A program made the translations under genes and the position numbers. Below the pieces are notes generated by a model. The model searched no databases. It was given only the letters and a program-made list of their open reading frames with translations, and was not told the origin of the DNA. Positions 33,607-41,336 of a stretch of 64,000 nucleotides of DNA are shown piece after piece. How positions within the stretch are numbered: position 1 is the first letter of the stretch; every line of letters begins with the position of its first letter. The stretch comes from Nonomuraea sp. NEAU-A123 (GTDB lineage Bacteria > Actinomycetota > Actinomycetes > Streptosporangiales > Streptosporangiaceae), in contig NZ_JAHFZZ010000003.1 of NCBI RefSeq assembly GCF_018603905.1, positions 310,001-374,000 on the forward strand, written 5' to 3'.

Positions 33607-35679
33607 ATGCACCTCTCCCCTCCAGCGCAGCGCCTGTCCGATCTGCTCACCGGGGCCGCGAATGACCCCACGTACTGGCCCAACGCCTCCCAACTGAGCG
33701 TCGGGCTGGGCTCGCCGGTCTCGACATCGGCGCGATACGCGATCGACGAGCAGACCAGGCAGCGGCTGACCGAGCCGGCCCGCGAGCTGGTCGGATTCCT
33801 GTTGCGGGCCGAGAGACGACCGAGCGGCTCCTTCTCCATGCTGGTGGCGGCAGGGCTCGCGGGTTTGGACGCAGAGGTGAGCGCCCGGCTCGCCGAGGAG
33901 CTTGGGCCGATCGCGGTCGCTGAGATGGGCGTGCTGCTCGGGTGGGACGTGGAGCTGCGGGCGCTGTTCGCCGAGACGGTCAGGGCACTGCCCTATGGTG
34001 CCCCGCCGCTGCCCGGCGTGACCGAATGGCGCAGCGGCCTGCCCGGCTACCTGAACTTCGCCCGGACGGCTTTGGAGGCGGCCGAGGCCCGCGTCGCGGC
34101 GATCCACGCCGGCGAGATTCCCTACAAAGCGGAGAAGGCGTTCGATGACGGGGAAAAGGCGACCATCGGCCGGGCCGTACGGTTAGCGCTCTTCCGGGAT
34201 GAGCCCTGGCTGCCCGAGCTGTTGGACAGGCTACTGCGCGGGATCGCGGTGGCACCCACCCAGGCCAAGACCCTGCCCTCCCAAGGGCTGCTGTTCGAGA
34301 TCGCCCGCGCGGTGGAGGATCACCCGATCCCCGAGGCGATCTCCGCGCTGCGGGCCGCCCGCCAGACCACCCGGCACGCCGGGGTGCCCAAGCAACTGGA
34401 CCGCATGTTCAAGCGCATCGAGGCCGCCCTGGTCAACCGGCTGGAGGTGGCGTTCCGGCTGCCCGACGGGCGGGTACGGCAGGCCGTCGGCGCGCACACG
34501 GCGGTGATCTCAACCGACGGCGAGGTCGAGCTGTCGTGGTGGCACGGGGACAAGAAGCTGAAAGCGGTCCCAGCAGCGGCCAGGCGGGAGCACCCCGAGG
34601 AGGTCAAACGGCTGCGCGAACTGGCCAAGCAGACCCTGCAGCAGCAGGCCACCTTGGTCAGGGCACTGGAAGCCGGATACACCAGCGAGATGGCTCCGCC
34701 GTACCGGCAGTTGGCGGGTCGCCCGGTCACCGATCGGCTGATCTGGGAGTTCGAGGTCTCGCCCGGCGTGTGGCGCAGCGAGCTGGGCTTGACCGTGCCG
34801 GACGTGCCGGTGCGGCTGTGGCATCCGGCCCGCGCGTCTCTGGAGGAGGTGCGCGCCTGGCGGGAGGTGGTGCAGGGCAAAGAGCTGCGCCAGCCGTACA
34901 AGCAGGCCTTCCGCGAGATCTACCTGCTCACCCCCGCCGAGGAGGCGACCGGGACCTACTCCAACCGGTTCGCCGGGCACGTGGTGGACTACCGCAGACT
35001 TCGTGCGCTGTTCAAGCAGCGCGGCTGGCAGTCCAACTTCCTGGGGCCGTGGGACGGCGGCGGCGACGGGGAGGCCCAGCGGCTGCTGGCCGGCGGACGG
35101 TGGCGGGCGACGCTGGATCACGGTCTGTACGACGAGGGCTACGCGGTCACCGACCAGCTCCGCTTCCATCGGCTGGCCGAGGGCGGGTGGCACCAAGCGC
35201 CGTTGACGGAGGTCCCGGCGCTGGTGTTCAGCGAGGCGATGCGGGACGTGGACCTGTTCGTTGCCGTCACCTCGATCACGACCGATCCCCAGTGGGCCGA
35301 CAGCGGGCCGGACCGGTTGCAGGACTACTGGCGGACCGGCTCGTTCGCGGCGCTGCCCCCTTCCGCCGAGGTGCGCCGGGACGTGCTGTCTCGGTTGATC
35401 GGGCGAACGGCCATCGCCGACCGGTGCGCCATGACCGACCGCTTCCTGGTGGTCCAGGGTGACCTGCGCACCTACAAGATCCACCTGGGGTCGGCGAACA
35501 TCCTGATGGAGCCCAACGACGCCTACCTGTGCATCGTCTCCGCGGTCGACCCCCACGCGGGGCTGTTCCTCCCTTTCGAGGAGGACGGCCGGTTGGCACT
35601 CATCCTCAGCAAGGCTTTCCTGTTGGCGAACGACACCGCCATCACCGACCCCTCGATCACCCACCAGATCCGGCTGTGA
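33607..35679 (+). CDS. DUF4132 (MolR-like) protein, second of a tandem pair
   Basis: 690 aa, a clear paralogue of the preceding protein: QPYKQAFREIYLLTPAEEAT, VQGDLRTYKIHLGSANILM and FLPFEEDGRLALILSKAFLL align nearly residue for residue. The N-terminal region is ~100 residues shorter and much more divergent. The ATG at 33607 has GGGA 7-8 nt upstream. The tandem duplication with conserved ends and divergent N-termini suggests a heteromeric complex or different partners. No catalytic motif was recognised. Confidence 0.83.
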   Translation: MHLSPPAQRLSDLLTGAANDPTYWPNASQLSVGLGSPVSTSARYAIDEQTRQRLTEPARELVGFLLRAERRPSGSFSMLVAAGLAGLDAEVSARLAEELGPIAVAEMGVLLGWDVELRALFAETVRALPYGAPPLPGVTEWRSGLPGYLNFARTALEAAEARVAAIHAGEIPYKAEKAFDDGEKATIGRAVRLALFRDEPWLPELLDRLLRGIAVAPTQAKTLPSQGLLFEIARAVEDHPIPEAISALRAARQTTRHAGVPKQLDRMFKRIEAALVNRLEVAFRLPDGRVRQAVGAHTAVISTDGEVELSWWHGDKKLKAVPAAARREHPEEVKRLRELAKQTLQQQATLVRALEAGYTSEMAPPYRQLAGRPVTDRLIWEFEVSPGVWRSELGLTVPDVPVRLWHPARASLEEVRAWREVVQGKELRQPYKQAFREIYLLTPAEEATGTYSNRFAGHVVDYRRLRALFKQRGWQSNFLGPWDGGGDGEAQRLLAGGRWRATLDHGLYDEGYAVTDQLRFHRLAEGGWHQAPLTEVPALVFSEAMRDVDLFVAVTSITTDPQWADSGPDRLQDYWRTGSFAALPPSAEVRRDVLSRLIGRTAIADRCAMTDRFLVVQGDLRTYKIHLGSANILMEPNDAYLCIVSAVDPHAGLFLPFEEDGRLALILSKAFLLANDTAITDPSITHQIRL

Positions 35680-35700
35680 TGTGTGTCATGTCGCCACATC

Positions 35701-35731
35701 TTGACCTCAAGTGCTCATGAGGTTCAACGAT
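35701..35731 (+). promoter_or_regulatory. MerR-type promoter with a 19-bp spacer, no recognised target
   Basis: TTGACC (-35, 35701-35706) is followed after exactly 19 bp by AACGAT (-10, 35726-35731). The spacer lies within an inverted repeat, TTGACCTCA (35701-35709) and TGAGGTTCAA (35718-35727). An over-long spacer filled by a dyad is the hallmark of MerR/SoxR-family promoters. Seven bases later is an ATG, so the transcript would be leaderless. Confidence 0.6.
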
Positions 35732-35738
35732 GATCCTC

Positions 35739-35849
35739 ATGGCGACCATGCTGCGCGGCCGCATCGCCCAAGACCAAGAGGCGAACGCCGGCACGTCTTC
35801 AGCCGCCGCGGCCGCCTCACCCGGACGATCGACCCCCGTCTGTTGCTGA
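35739..35849 (+). CDS. Short leaderless ORF (36 aa), possibly a gene remnant
   Basis: Starts exactly seven bases after the -10 of the MerR-type promoter, as a leaderless gene should, with MATMLRGRIAQDQEANAG. It then becomes Ala/Ser-rich and stops after 36 codons. It may be the 5' scrap of a lost MerR-regulated gene or a real small protein. The remaining gap to 35951 shows nothing recognisable. Confidence 0.25.
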   Translation: MATMLRGRIAQDQEANAGTSSAAAAASPGRSTPVCC

Positions 35850-35951
35850 TAGACGCCCGGGAGCCTGGGAACGTCGGCGGCTCACCCCCGTGCCCTGCCC
35901 CGGACCAGATGATGGGTGGTTTCCCGCTGGGCTCTGATGGAGTGCTCGGCG

Positions 35952-36374
35952 TCAAAGCCAGTTGACCGGGACGTCCGGGCAGAGCCGCTGGTAGGGGCTC
36001 GCGTCGCGGGTGATGATGCGCCAGTCGGTGGCGTTGCCTACGTCGGTGCGGCGGTGTGATGCGGCGAGTGCGGTGTGAGCGGCGGGCAGTGAGGCGACGT
36101 CGTGTTCTGCCGCCAGCGAGCCGACGGTGACGGCGTCATCGGTGTCGAGTGAGTCGACGTGGTGGGCGATCATGTACAGCAGGCCCTGCAGGCGTTCGCG
36201 GGCGGGTTCGGTGCGGACCTGGCGGGCGGCCTCGGCGGCGACGATCGTGGGGATGACGATGGGGTATCCACGGCGGACGGCTTCGCCGATGATCACTTCG
36301 ATCTCGATGTCTTTGGCGAGCCAGTCGGTGAGGGCGGCGTGGTCGAGGACCAGGCCGGTGTCCAGGAAGCGCAC
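35952..36374 (-). CDS. PIN-domain protein, likely toxin of a toxin-antitoxin pair
   Basis: 140 aa. It opens with MRFLDTGLVLDH; Asp5 is the first acidic residue expected of the Mg-dependent PIN ribonuclease site. Further acidic residues follow in IVAAEAARQ and the late ITRDASPYQRL (Asp near 124). The organisation fits VapC-like toxins that cleave tRNA or rRNA. It lies 2 bp downstream of a small putative antitoxin gene. Confidence 0.78.
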   Translation of the reverse strand: MRFLDTGLVLDHAALTDWLAKDIEIEVIIGEAVRRGYPIVIPTIVAAEAARQVRTEPARERLQGLLYMIAHHVDSLDTDDAVTVGSLAAEHDVASLPAAHTALAASHRRTDVGNATDWRIITRDASPYQRLCPDVPVNWL

Positions 36375-36376
36375 GG

Positions 36377-36628
36377 CTATCGGTGGCTCTCCTCGATACG
36401 GTCGAACATGGCGCGGACGCGGGTGAGCGTGTCCATGGGGGCGTCGTTGAGGTCATAGCCGACGAGCTCGCGCCAGGCCGCCATTCTGCGATCACGGTCG
36501 AGTTTCTCGGCGACGGCCTCGTCTATGTAGGTGGAGACGGTGACGCCGTGGGCGGCTGCGGCTTGCTTGAGTTGCCTGCCGACGTCCTCGGTGTGGGAGA
36601 AGCTGGTTCGCTTGTCCTTCGTCTGCAT
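36377..36628 (-). CDS. Putative antitoxin of the PIN protein
   Basis: 83 aa, first gene of the pair. RTSFSHTEDVGRQLKQAAAA followed by HGVTVSTYIDEAVAEKLDRD resembles a ribbon-helix-helix DNA-binding segment of plasmid-type antitoxins. The acidic C-terminus (DAPMDTLTRVRAMFDRIEES) would wrap the toxin. It probably autorepresses the operon. The promoter region is short and lies before the divergent kinase gene. Confidence 0.7.
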   Translation of the reverse strand: MQTKDKRTSFSHTEDVGRQLKQAAAAHGVTVSTYIDEAVAEKLDRDRRMAAWRELVGYDLNDAPMDTLTRVRAMFDRIEESHR

Positions 36629-36704
36629 ACGATTGAGTGTAACAACTGCATACGTTGCCGGGGAATGGGTGTGCCTGCGGCAGACTGTGTGGGTGGAGAT
36701 CGTT

Positions 36705-37607
36705 GTGCCTGACGCTTTGACCGAGTTTCACGTGAAGCACGATGGAGAGGCCGGGCGTGCCTGGTCGGCGGGGTTGCCCGCGCTGGCGGAGCGGTATCTC
36801 GAGCGATGGGAGCTGCGTCTCGATGGCGGGCCCGCGCACGGGATGGTGTCGCTGGTGCTGCCCGTGGTGCGGGCCGATGGCACGCGGGCGGCGCTCAAGT
36901 TGCAGCCCGTGAGCCACGAGAACGCCGGCGAGGGGCCGGGCCTGCGGGCCTGGGCGGGTGGCGGGTCGGTGTTGCTGCTCGACGAGGACCCTGCCACCGG
37001 CACTCTGCTGCTCGAACGGCTCGACGCCGGGCGCCCGTTGTCGTCCGAACCCGATGTCATGAAGGCGCTCGGGATCCTCACCGAGTTGCTCCGGCGGCTG
37101 GTGGCGCTGCCCGCTCCCGAGGGGATGCGGCGGCTGGGGGATATCGCGGGTGACATGCTCGGCGGGGTTCCCGATGCGGTGGCGGCCTTGCGCAGGGAGC
37201 GGGATCGGGACTGGTTACGGGTCTGCGCGGGGGCGGTGCGCGAGCTCGTGGATGAGCCGGGCGATCGGTTGCTGCACTGGGACCTGCACTACGACAACGT
37301 ACTGGCCGGGGAACGCGAGCCGTGGCTGGCCATCGATCCCAAGCCGCTCGCCGGGGACCCCGGGTTCGACCTGTTGCCCGCGCTGCACAACCGGTGGGAG
37401 GAGGCCGTGGCGACGGGGGATGTGCGGCGGGCGGTGTTGCGGCGGTTCGACTTCATGGTGGATGGGCTCGGGCTGGAGCGGCAGCGGGCTGCGGGGTGGA
37501 CGCTCGGCCGGGTGCTGCAGAATTCACTCTGGGACGTGGCACGGGGCGAGCGGGAGCTCCACGAGATCCAACTCGCCGTGGCCGAGGCGGTCCACCACCG
37601 CCTGTAG
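36705..37607 (+). CDS. Aminoglycoside phosphotransferase family protein (streptomycin 6-kinase-like)
   Basis: 300 aa, APH/choline-kinase fold. The N-lobe has RAALKLQPVSHEN for the ATP-binding lysine. The catalytic loop is LLHWDLHYDNVLAG and the metal-binding aspartate lies in WLAIDPKPLAGDPGFDL. The IDPKP-G-P-x-FD form is typical of the APH(6) streptomycin 6-kinase group. In soil actinomycetes such genes are often intrinsic and need not confer resistance. GTG 36705 is chosen because GGAG lies 6 nt before it. Confidence 0.82.
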   Translation: MPDALTEFHVKHDGEAGRAWSAGLPALAERYLERWELRLDGGPAHGMVSLVLPVVRADGTRAALKLQPVSHENAGEGPGLRAWAGGGSVLLLDEDPATGTLLLERLDAGRPLSSEPDVMKALGILTELLRRLVALPAPEGMRRLGDIAGDMLGGVPDAVAALRRERDRDWLRVCAGAVRELVDEPGDRLLHWDLHYDNVLAGEREPWLAIDPKPLAGDPGFDLLPALHNRWEEAVATGDVRRAVLRRFDFMVDGLGLERQRAAGWTLGRVLQNSLWDVARGERELHEIQLAVAEAVHHRL

Positions 37608-37622
37608 GACAAATCACCGGGG

Positions 37623-38546
37623 TCAGATGAGGAGGGCGAGCTTGCCGCGACCGTGGCCCGTCTCGATCTCGCGGTGCGCGTCCGCCGCCTCCTCCAGCCG
37701 GTACGTCCGGCGGATCAAGAACTTCAGCTCCCCCTTCGCATAAAGCGCCGCATACCGGCCAAGACGCTCAGCCGTACGGACACCCCGCGTGGTCATGACC
37801 CCCAGCCCGGCCGCCTTGCCATGCTCGACCAGCGTGACAACGCGGCCAGGGTCCGAAACCAGCTCCAGCGAGACGTCCAGCGCCGCGCCGCCCGCTCCGT
37901 CGAGAGCCATGTCCACCCCGCCCGGCGCGAGCGCTCGTACCCGGGCGGCGAGACCCTCCCCGTACACGACCGGGATCGCGCCGAGGTCGCGCAGGTAGGC
38001 GTGGTTCTCCTCGCGAGCGGTCCCGATCACCGTGGCGCCCCTGCCAACGGCGATCTGGACGGCGACCCCGCCGACCGCTCCGGCCGCGCCGTGGATGAGG
38101 AGCGTGTCACCGGCGGCCGGGTTCAGCTGGTCGATGGCGATCTCGGCGGTCTGCACCGCGGCGGTCAGCGCACCCGCCACCTCCCAGGGAACACCCGGCG
38201 GCTTGGGCGTCACGTCGGTGGCGGGGACCACGATGTACTCGGCGTAGCTGTTCAGCAGGGAGAATCCGAGCACCTCCTCCCCCACACCCAGAGTCACGTC
38301 CGGACCCACCTGGTCGACCACGCCCGCGAACTCGTTGCCGGGGACCCGCGGCAACGGGTCCGTCAAACCGGGCGGCGTCCACCCGGCACGTACCGCGGCG
38401 TCGAAGGGCTGAACCCCGGCGGCCTTGATCCGCACCCGAACCTGTCCCGGCCCTGCCTCCGGCAGGGGTCGGGACATCCGGCGAAGCACCTCAGGTCCCC
38501 CGAACTCGGCAAACGCCGCCGCTTTCATGAAATTTCCGCTGGTCAT
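37623..38546 (-). CDS. NADP-dependent MDR oxidoreductase under a MerR-type promoter
   Basis: 307 aa, zinc-independent medium-chain dehydrogenase/reductase. It has MKAAAFAEFGGPEVL near the start, then PGNEFAGVV and the NADPH loop LLIHGAAGAVGGVAVQIA. Such enzymes reduce quinones or reactive carbonyls. The promoter immediately upstream has the 19-bp spacer of MerR/SoxR-family control and predicts that the first A of the ATG is the transcription start, so the mRNA is leaderless. A stress or electrophile response is likely (inference). The regulator gene is not in the window. Confidence 0.87.
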   Translation of the reverse strand: MTSGNFMKAAAFAEFGGPEVLRRMSRPLPEAGPGQVRVRIKAAGVQPFDAAVRAGWTPPGLTDPLPRVPGNEFAGVVDQVGPDVTLGVGEEVLGFSLLNSYAEYIVVPATDVTPKPPGVPWEVAGALTAAVQTAEIAIDQLNPAAGDTLLIHGAAGAVGGVAVQIAVGRGATVIGTAREENHAYLRDLGAIPVVYGEGLAARVRALAPGGVDMALDGAGGAALDVSLELVSDPGRVVTLVEHGKAAGLGVMTTRGVRTAERLGRYAALYAKGELKFLIRRTYRLEEAADAHREIETGHGRGKLALLI

Positions 38547-38553
38547 ACCGCCG

Positions 38554-38584
38554 ACCCTGCATCCCCGACCGCACTTGAGGTCAA
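38554..38584 (-). promoter_or_regulatory. MerR-type promoter with a 19-bp spacer, leaderless
   Basis: On the minus strand TTGACC (38584-38579), then 19 bp, then CAGGGT (38559-38554), then 7 bp to the ATG at 38546. The first 14 bases, TTGACCTCAAGTGC, are identical to the start of the other MerR-type promoter at 35701, suggesting the same regulator acts on both. Confidence 0.7.
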
Positions 38585-38594
38585 GCCAGATCGC

Positions 38595-38642
38595 AGTTCG
38601 GGAACTTTCAGCTTTAGTCCGGCTTTATCTGTATATAGTCCG
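38595..38642 (+). promoter_or_regulatory. Palindrome and direct repeats before the flotillin operon
   Basis: AGTTC-GG-GAACT (38595-38606) is a perfect dyad. TAGTCCG occurs at 38615-38621 and again at 38636-38642, 21 bp apart (two helical turns), with AT-rich sequence between. They lie 38-85 bp before the operon start and are candidate regulator sites. Confidence 0.4.
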
Positions 38643-38679
38643 ACGGGGGCACAGCAGGGGGCGGGGTAACCGGGGTCTG

Positions 38680-39234
38680 ATGACCGAGTTCTTACATGTC
38701 GCGTTGAGCTTCCCGACAGTGGTATTCACCTTCCTTCTCGTCGTGGTCGCCGGCTACTGGTTCATTGTCATATCCGGTCTTTTCGACTTCGAAGACGGCG
38801 AGGCGCCCTGGCTGGGGCTGGGCGGAGTGCCCGCCGGGATCGCGCTGTCGCTGCTGATCGCACTGGCCTGGCTGCTCACCCTGATCGGCAGCCAGGTGGC
38901 GCACGGGGGCGCGCTGCTGGCCGTACCCATCCTTGCCCTGCTCGGGGCCTGGTTGGGCATGCGGGGTCTGCTCATTCCGCTGCGCCGGCTGTTCCCCGAC
39001 GCGCGGCGCCCGTCACGCGGTGACTTCGTCGGCCGGATGTGCGTGATCCGGACCGGCCACGCAGGCGCCGACTTCGGCCAGGCCGAAGTCACCGCGTCCG
39101 ACGGCTCCTCTGCGGTCGTCCAGGTCAGGACAACCGGCCAGGATCGGCTCGCGCGCGGCGACAACGCGCTCATCTTCGAATACGACGCCAACGGCGAATT
39201 CTTCTGGGTCATGCCTTACGAAAGCGAGCACTGA
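38680..39234 (+). CDS. Membrane protein with C-terminal OB-fold (NfeD/YqiJ-like)
   Basis: 184 aa. Three TM segments (about 8-32, 45-70 and 72-95) precede a C-terminal beta domain (about 110-184) with GDFVGRMCVIRTGHAGADFG, EVTASDGSSAVVQVRT and LARGDNALIFEYD. This layout matches NfeD-type and YqiJ-type partners of flotillins, which sit in the membrane beside the flotillin scaffold. The stop codon shares its last base with the start of the flotillin gene, so expression is tightly coupled. Confidence 0.8.
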   Translation: MTEFLHVALSFPTVVFTFLLVVVAGYWFIVISGLFDFEDGEAPWLGLGGVPAGIALSLLIALAWLLTLIGSQVAHGGALLAVPILALLGAWLGMRGLLIPLRRLFPDARRPSRGDFVGRMCVIRTGHAGADFGQAEVTASDGSSAVVQVRTTGQDRLARGDNALIFEYDANGEFFWVMPYESEH

Positions 39235-41330
39235 TGGACGTCATCTCCACTGGATTCGGCTTATTCCTGGCCGTCGTGCTGGTCATCGTGATCGGCCTGC
39301 TTGCCGTCATCAGCCGCCTTTTCCGGAAGGTCGAGCAGGGCAAGGCGCTGATCATCTCGAAGGTCAACAAGGTCGACGTGACGTTCACCGGGGCCACGGT
39401 GCTCCCCGTCTTTCACAAGGCCGAGATCATGGACATCTCGGTGAAGACCATCGAGATCGAGCGGACCGGTCGCGAGGGGCTGATCTGCCAGGACAACATC
39501 AGGGCCGACATCAAGATCACATTCTTCGTACGCGTCAACAAGACGGCCGAGGACGTCATCAAGGTCGCCCAGGCCATCGGCACCGTACGGGCCAGCGACG
39601 AGTCGACGTTGCAGGAGCTGTTCAGCGCGAAGTTCTCCGAGGCGCTCAAGACCGCCGGCAAGCAGCTCGACTTCGTGGATCTGTACACCAAGCGTGATGA
39701 GTTCCGCGACCAGATCGTCCGGCTCATCGGCACCGACCTCAACGGCTACAGCCTGGAGGACGCGGCCATCGACTACCTGGAGCAGACCTCGCTGACCGCG
39801 CTGGACAAGAGCAACATCCTCGACGCCCAGGGCATCCGCAAGATCACCGAACTGACCGCGATCGAGCACGTACGGACCAACGAGTTCCAGCGCAGCGAAG
39901 AGAAGGAGATCACCCGCCAGAACGTGGACGCCCGCGAGGCGATCCTTGAGCTGCAGCGCCGGCAGGCCGACGCCGAGATCAAGCAGCATCGGGAGATCGA
40001 GACCATGAAGGCCCGCGAGGAGGCGGAGATCGCCCGGGTGGCGGCCGAGGAGCGGCTGAAGTCGCAGTCCGCCAACATCAAGACCGACGAGCAGCTCGGC
40101 GTCCAGCACGAGAACCGGGCCCGCGAGGTCGCCGTCGCGGAGAAGAACCGCGAGCGGGTGATCGCGATCGAGACCGAGCGGATCGAGAAGGACCGCATGC
40201 TGGAGGTCATCGCCCGCGAGCGGGAGACCGAGCTGTCGCGTATCTCCAAGGACAAAGAGGTCGAGACCGAGAAGCGGTTGATCGCCGAGGTGGTGCGCGA
40301 GCGGATCGCCGTCGACAAGACGGTGGCCGAGCAGGAGGAGAGCATCAAGCGGCTGCGCGTGGTCGAGGAGGCCGAGCGCACCCGCCAGGTCGTGATCATC
40401 GCCGCCGAGGCCGAGGCGCAGGAGAACCTGGTCAAGGACATCAAGGCGGCCGAGGCCGCCGAGACCGCGTCGAAGTTCAAGGCCCGTGAGGAGCTGACGC
40501 TCGCCGAGTCCAGGCAGCAGGCCGCCGAGCTGGACACCCGGGCCAAGATCAGGCTGGCCGAAGGCGTGCAGGCCGAGTCGGCGGCTGCCGGGCTGGCCGA
40601 GGTCCAGGTCAGGGAGCGCGACGCGGAGGCGATCGAGAAGGTCGGCCGCGCGGAGGCGGTGGCCCTGGCCGAGAAGCTGCGGGCCGAGGCGGAGGGCGCC
40701 AGGTCCATGGCCACGGTCGAGGGCGACCGGCTCAAGGCGCGGGCCGAAGGCGAGCAGGCGATGGCCCTGGCCGCCGCGACGGCGGTGGGCGAGAAGCTCA
40801 AGGCCGAGGCCGAGGGTCTGACCGAGAAGGCGGCCGCGATGGCCGCGCTCGACGACGCGAGCCGGGCGCACGAGGAGTACCGCCTGCGGCTGGAGGCCGA
40901 CACGGAGGTACGCCTCAAGCAGATCGACGTCACCCGGCAGGTGGCGGAGTCGCAGGCCAGTGTGCTGGCCGCCGGCCTGGCCAAGGCGAACATCGACATC
41001 GTCGGCGGCGACACGATGTTCTTCGACAAGGTGGTGGGCTCGATCACCGCGGGCAAGGTGGTGGACGGGTTCGTGGAGCACTCGCAGGTCGCGGGCTCGC
41101 TGGCGGCGCCGTACCTCAACGGGTCGGCCAGTCTCGCGGGTGACCTCAGCGCGCTGGTCGGCGGGGTGAGCACCGAGGACCTGAAGAACCTGACCGTGTC
41201 GGCGCTGCTGATGCGGCTCATCCAGAACGGCGGGCCCGACTCGGTCCCGTTGAGCGAGCTCCTGGAGACGGCCCGCCGCCTGGGCGTGGCCGACTCCCCG
41301 GTGGCCGCGCTCACCGCCGCGAAGGTCTGA
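39234..41330 (+). CDS. Flotillin-like band 7 protein (YqiK type)
   Basis: 698 aa. One N-terminal TM or hairpin segment (FGLFLAVVLVIVIGLLAVIS) anchors it. The band 7/SPFH domain follows (about 30-200: VEQGKALIISKVNKVDVTFT, then FFVRVNKTAEDVIKVAQAIG). A ~400-residue charged coiled coil has alternating Glu/Arg/Ala heptads. The C-terminus (AGLAKANIDIVGGDTMFF) is the flotillin oligomerisation region. Such proteins form membrane microdomain scaffolds. It is sandwiched between an OB-fold membrane protein and a giant AAA+ protein, with almost no spacing. Confidence 0.9.
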   Translation: MDVISTGFGLFLAVVLVIVIGLLAVISRLFRKVEQGKALIISKVNKVDVTFTGATVLPVFHKAEIMDISVKTIEIERTGREGLICQDNIRADIKITFFVRVNKTAEDVIKVAQAIGTVRASDESTLQELFSAKFSEALKTAGKQLDFVDLYTKRDEFRDQIVRLIGTDLNGYSLEDAAIDYLEQTSLTALDKSNILDAQGIRKITELTAIEHVRTNEFQRSEEKEITRQNVDAREAILELQRRQADAEIKQHREIETMKAREEAEIARVAAEERLKSQSANIKTDEQLGVQHENRAREVAVAEKNRERVIAIETERIEKDRMLEVIARERETELSRISKDKEVETEKRLIAEVVRERIAVDKTVAEQEESIKRLRVVEEAERTRQVVIIAAEAEAQENLVKDIKAAEAAETASKFKAREELTLAESRQQAAELDTRAKIRLAEGVQAESAAAGLAEVQVRERDAEAIEKVGRAEAVALAEKLRAEAEGARSMATVEGDRLKARAEGEQAMALAAATAVGEKLKAEAEGLTEKAAAMAALDDASRAHEEYRLRLEADTEVRLKQIDVTRQVAESQASVLAAGLAKANIDIVGGDTMFFDKVVGSITAGKVVDGFVEHSQVAGSLAAPYLNGSASLAGDLSALVGGVSTEDLKNLTVSALLMRLIQNGGPDSVPLSELLETARRLGVADSPVAALTAAKV

Positions 41331-41336
41331 TCGCGC

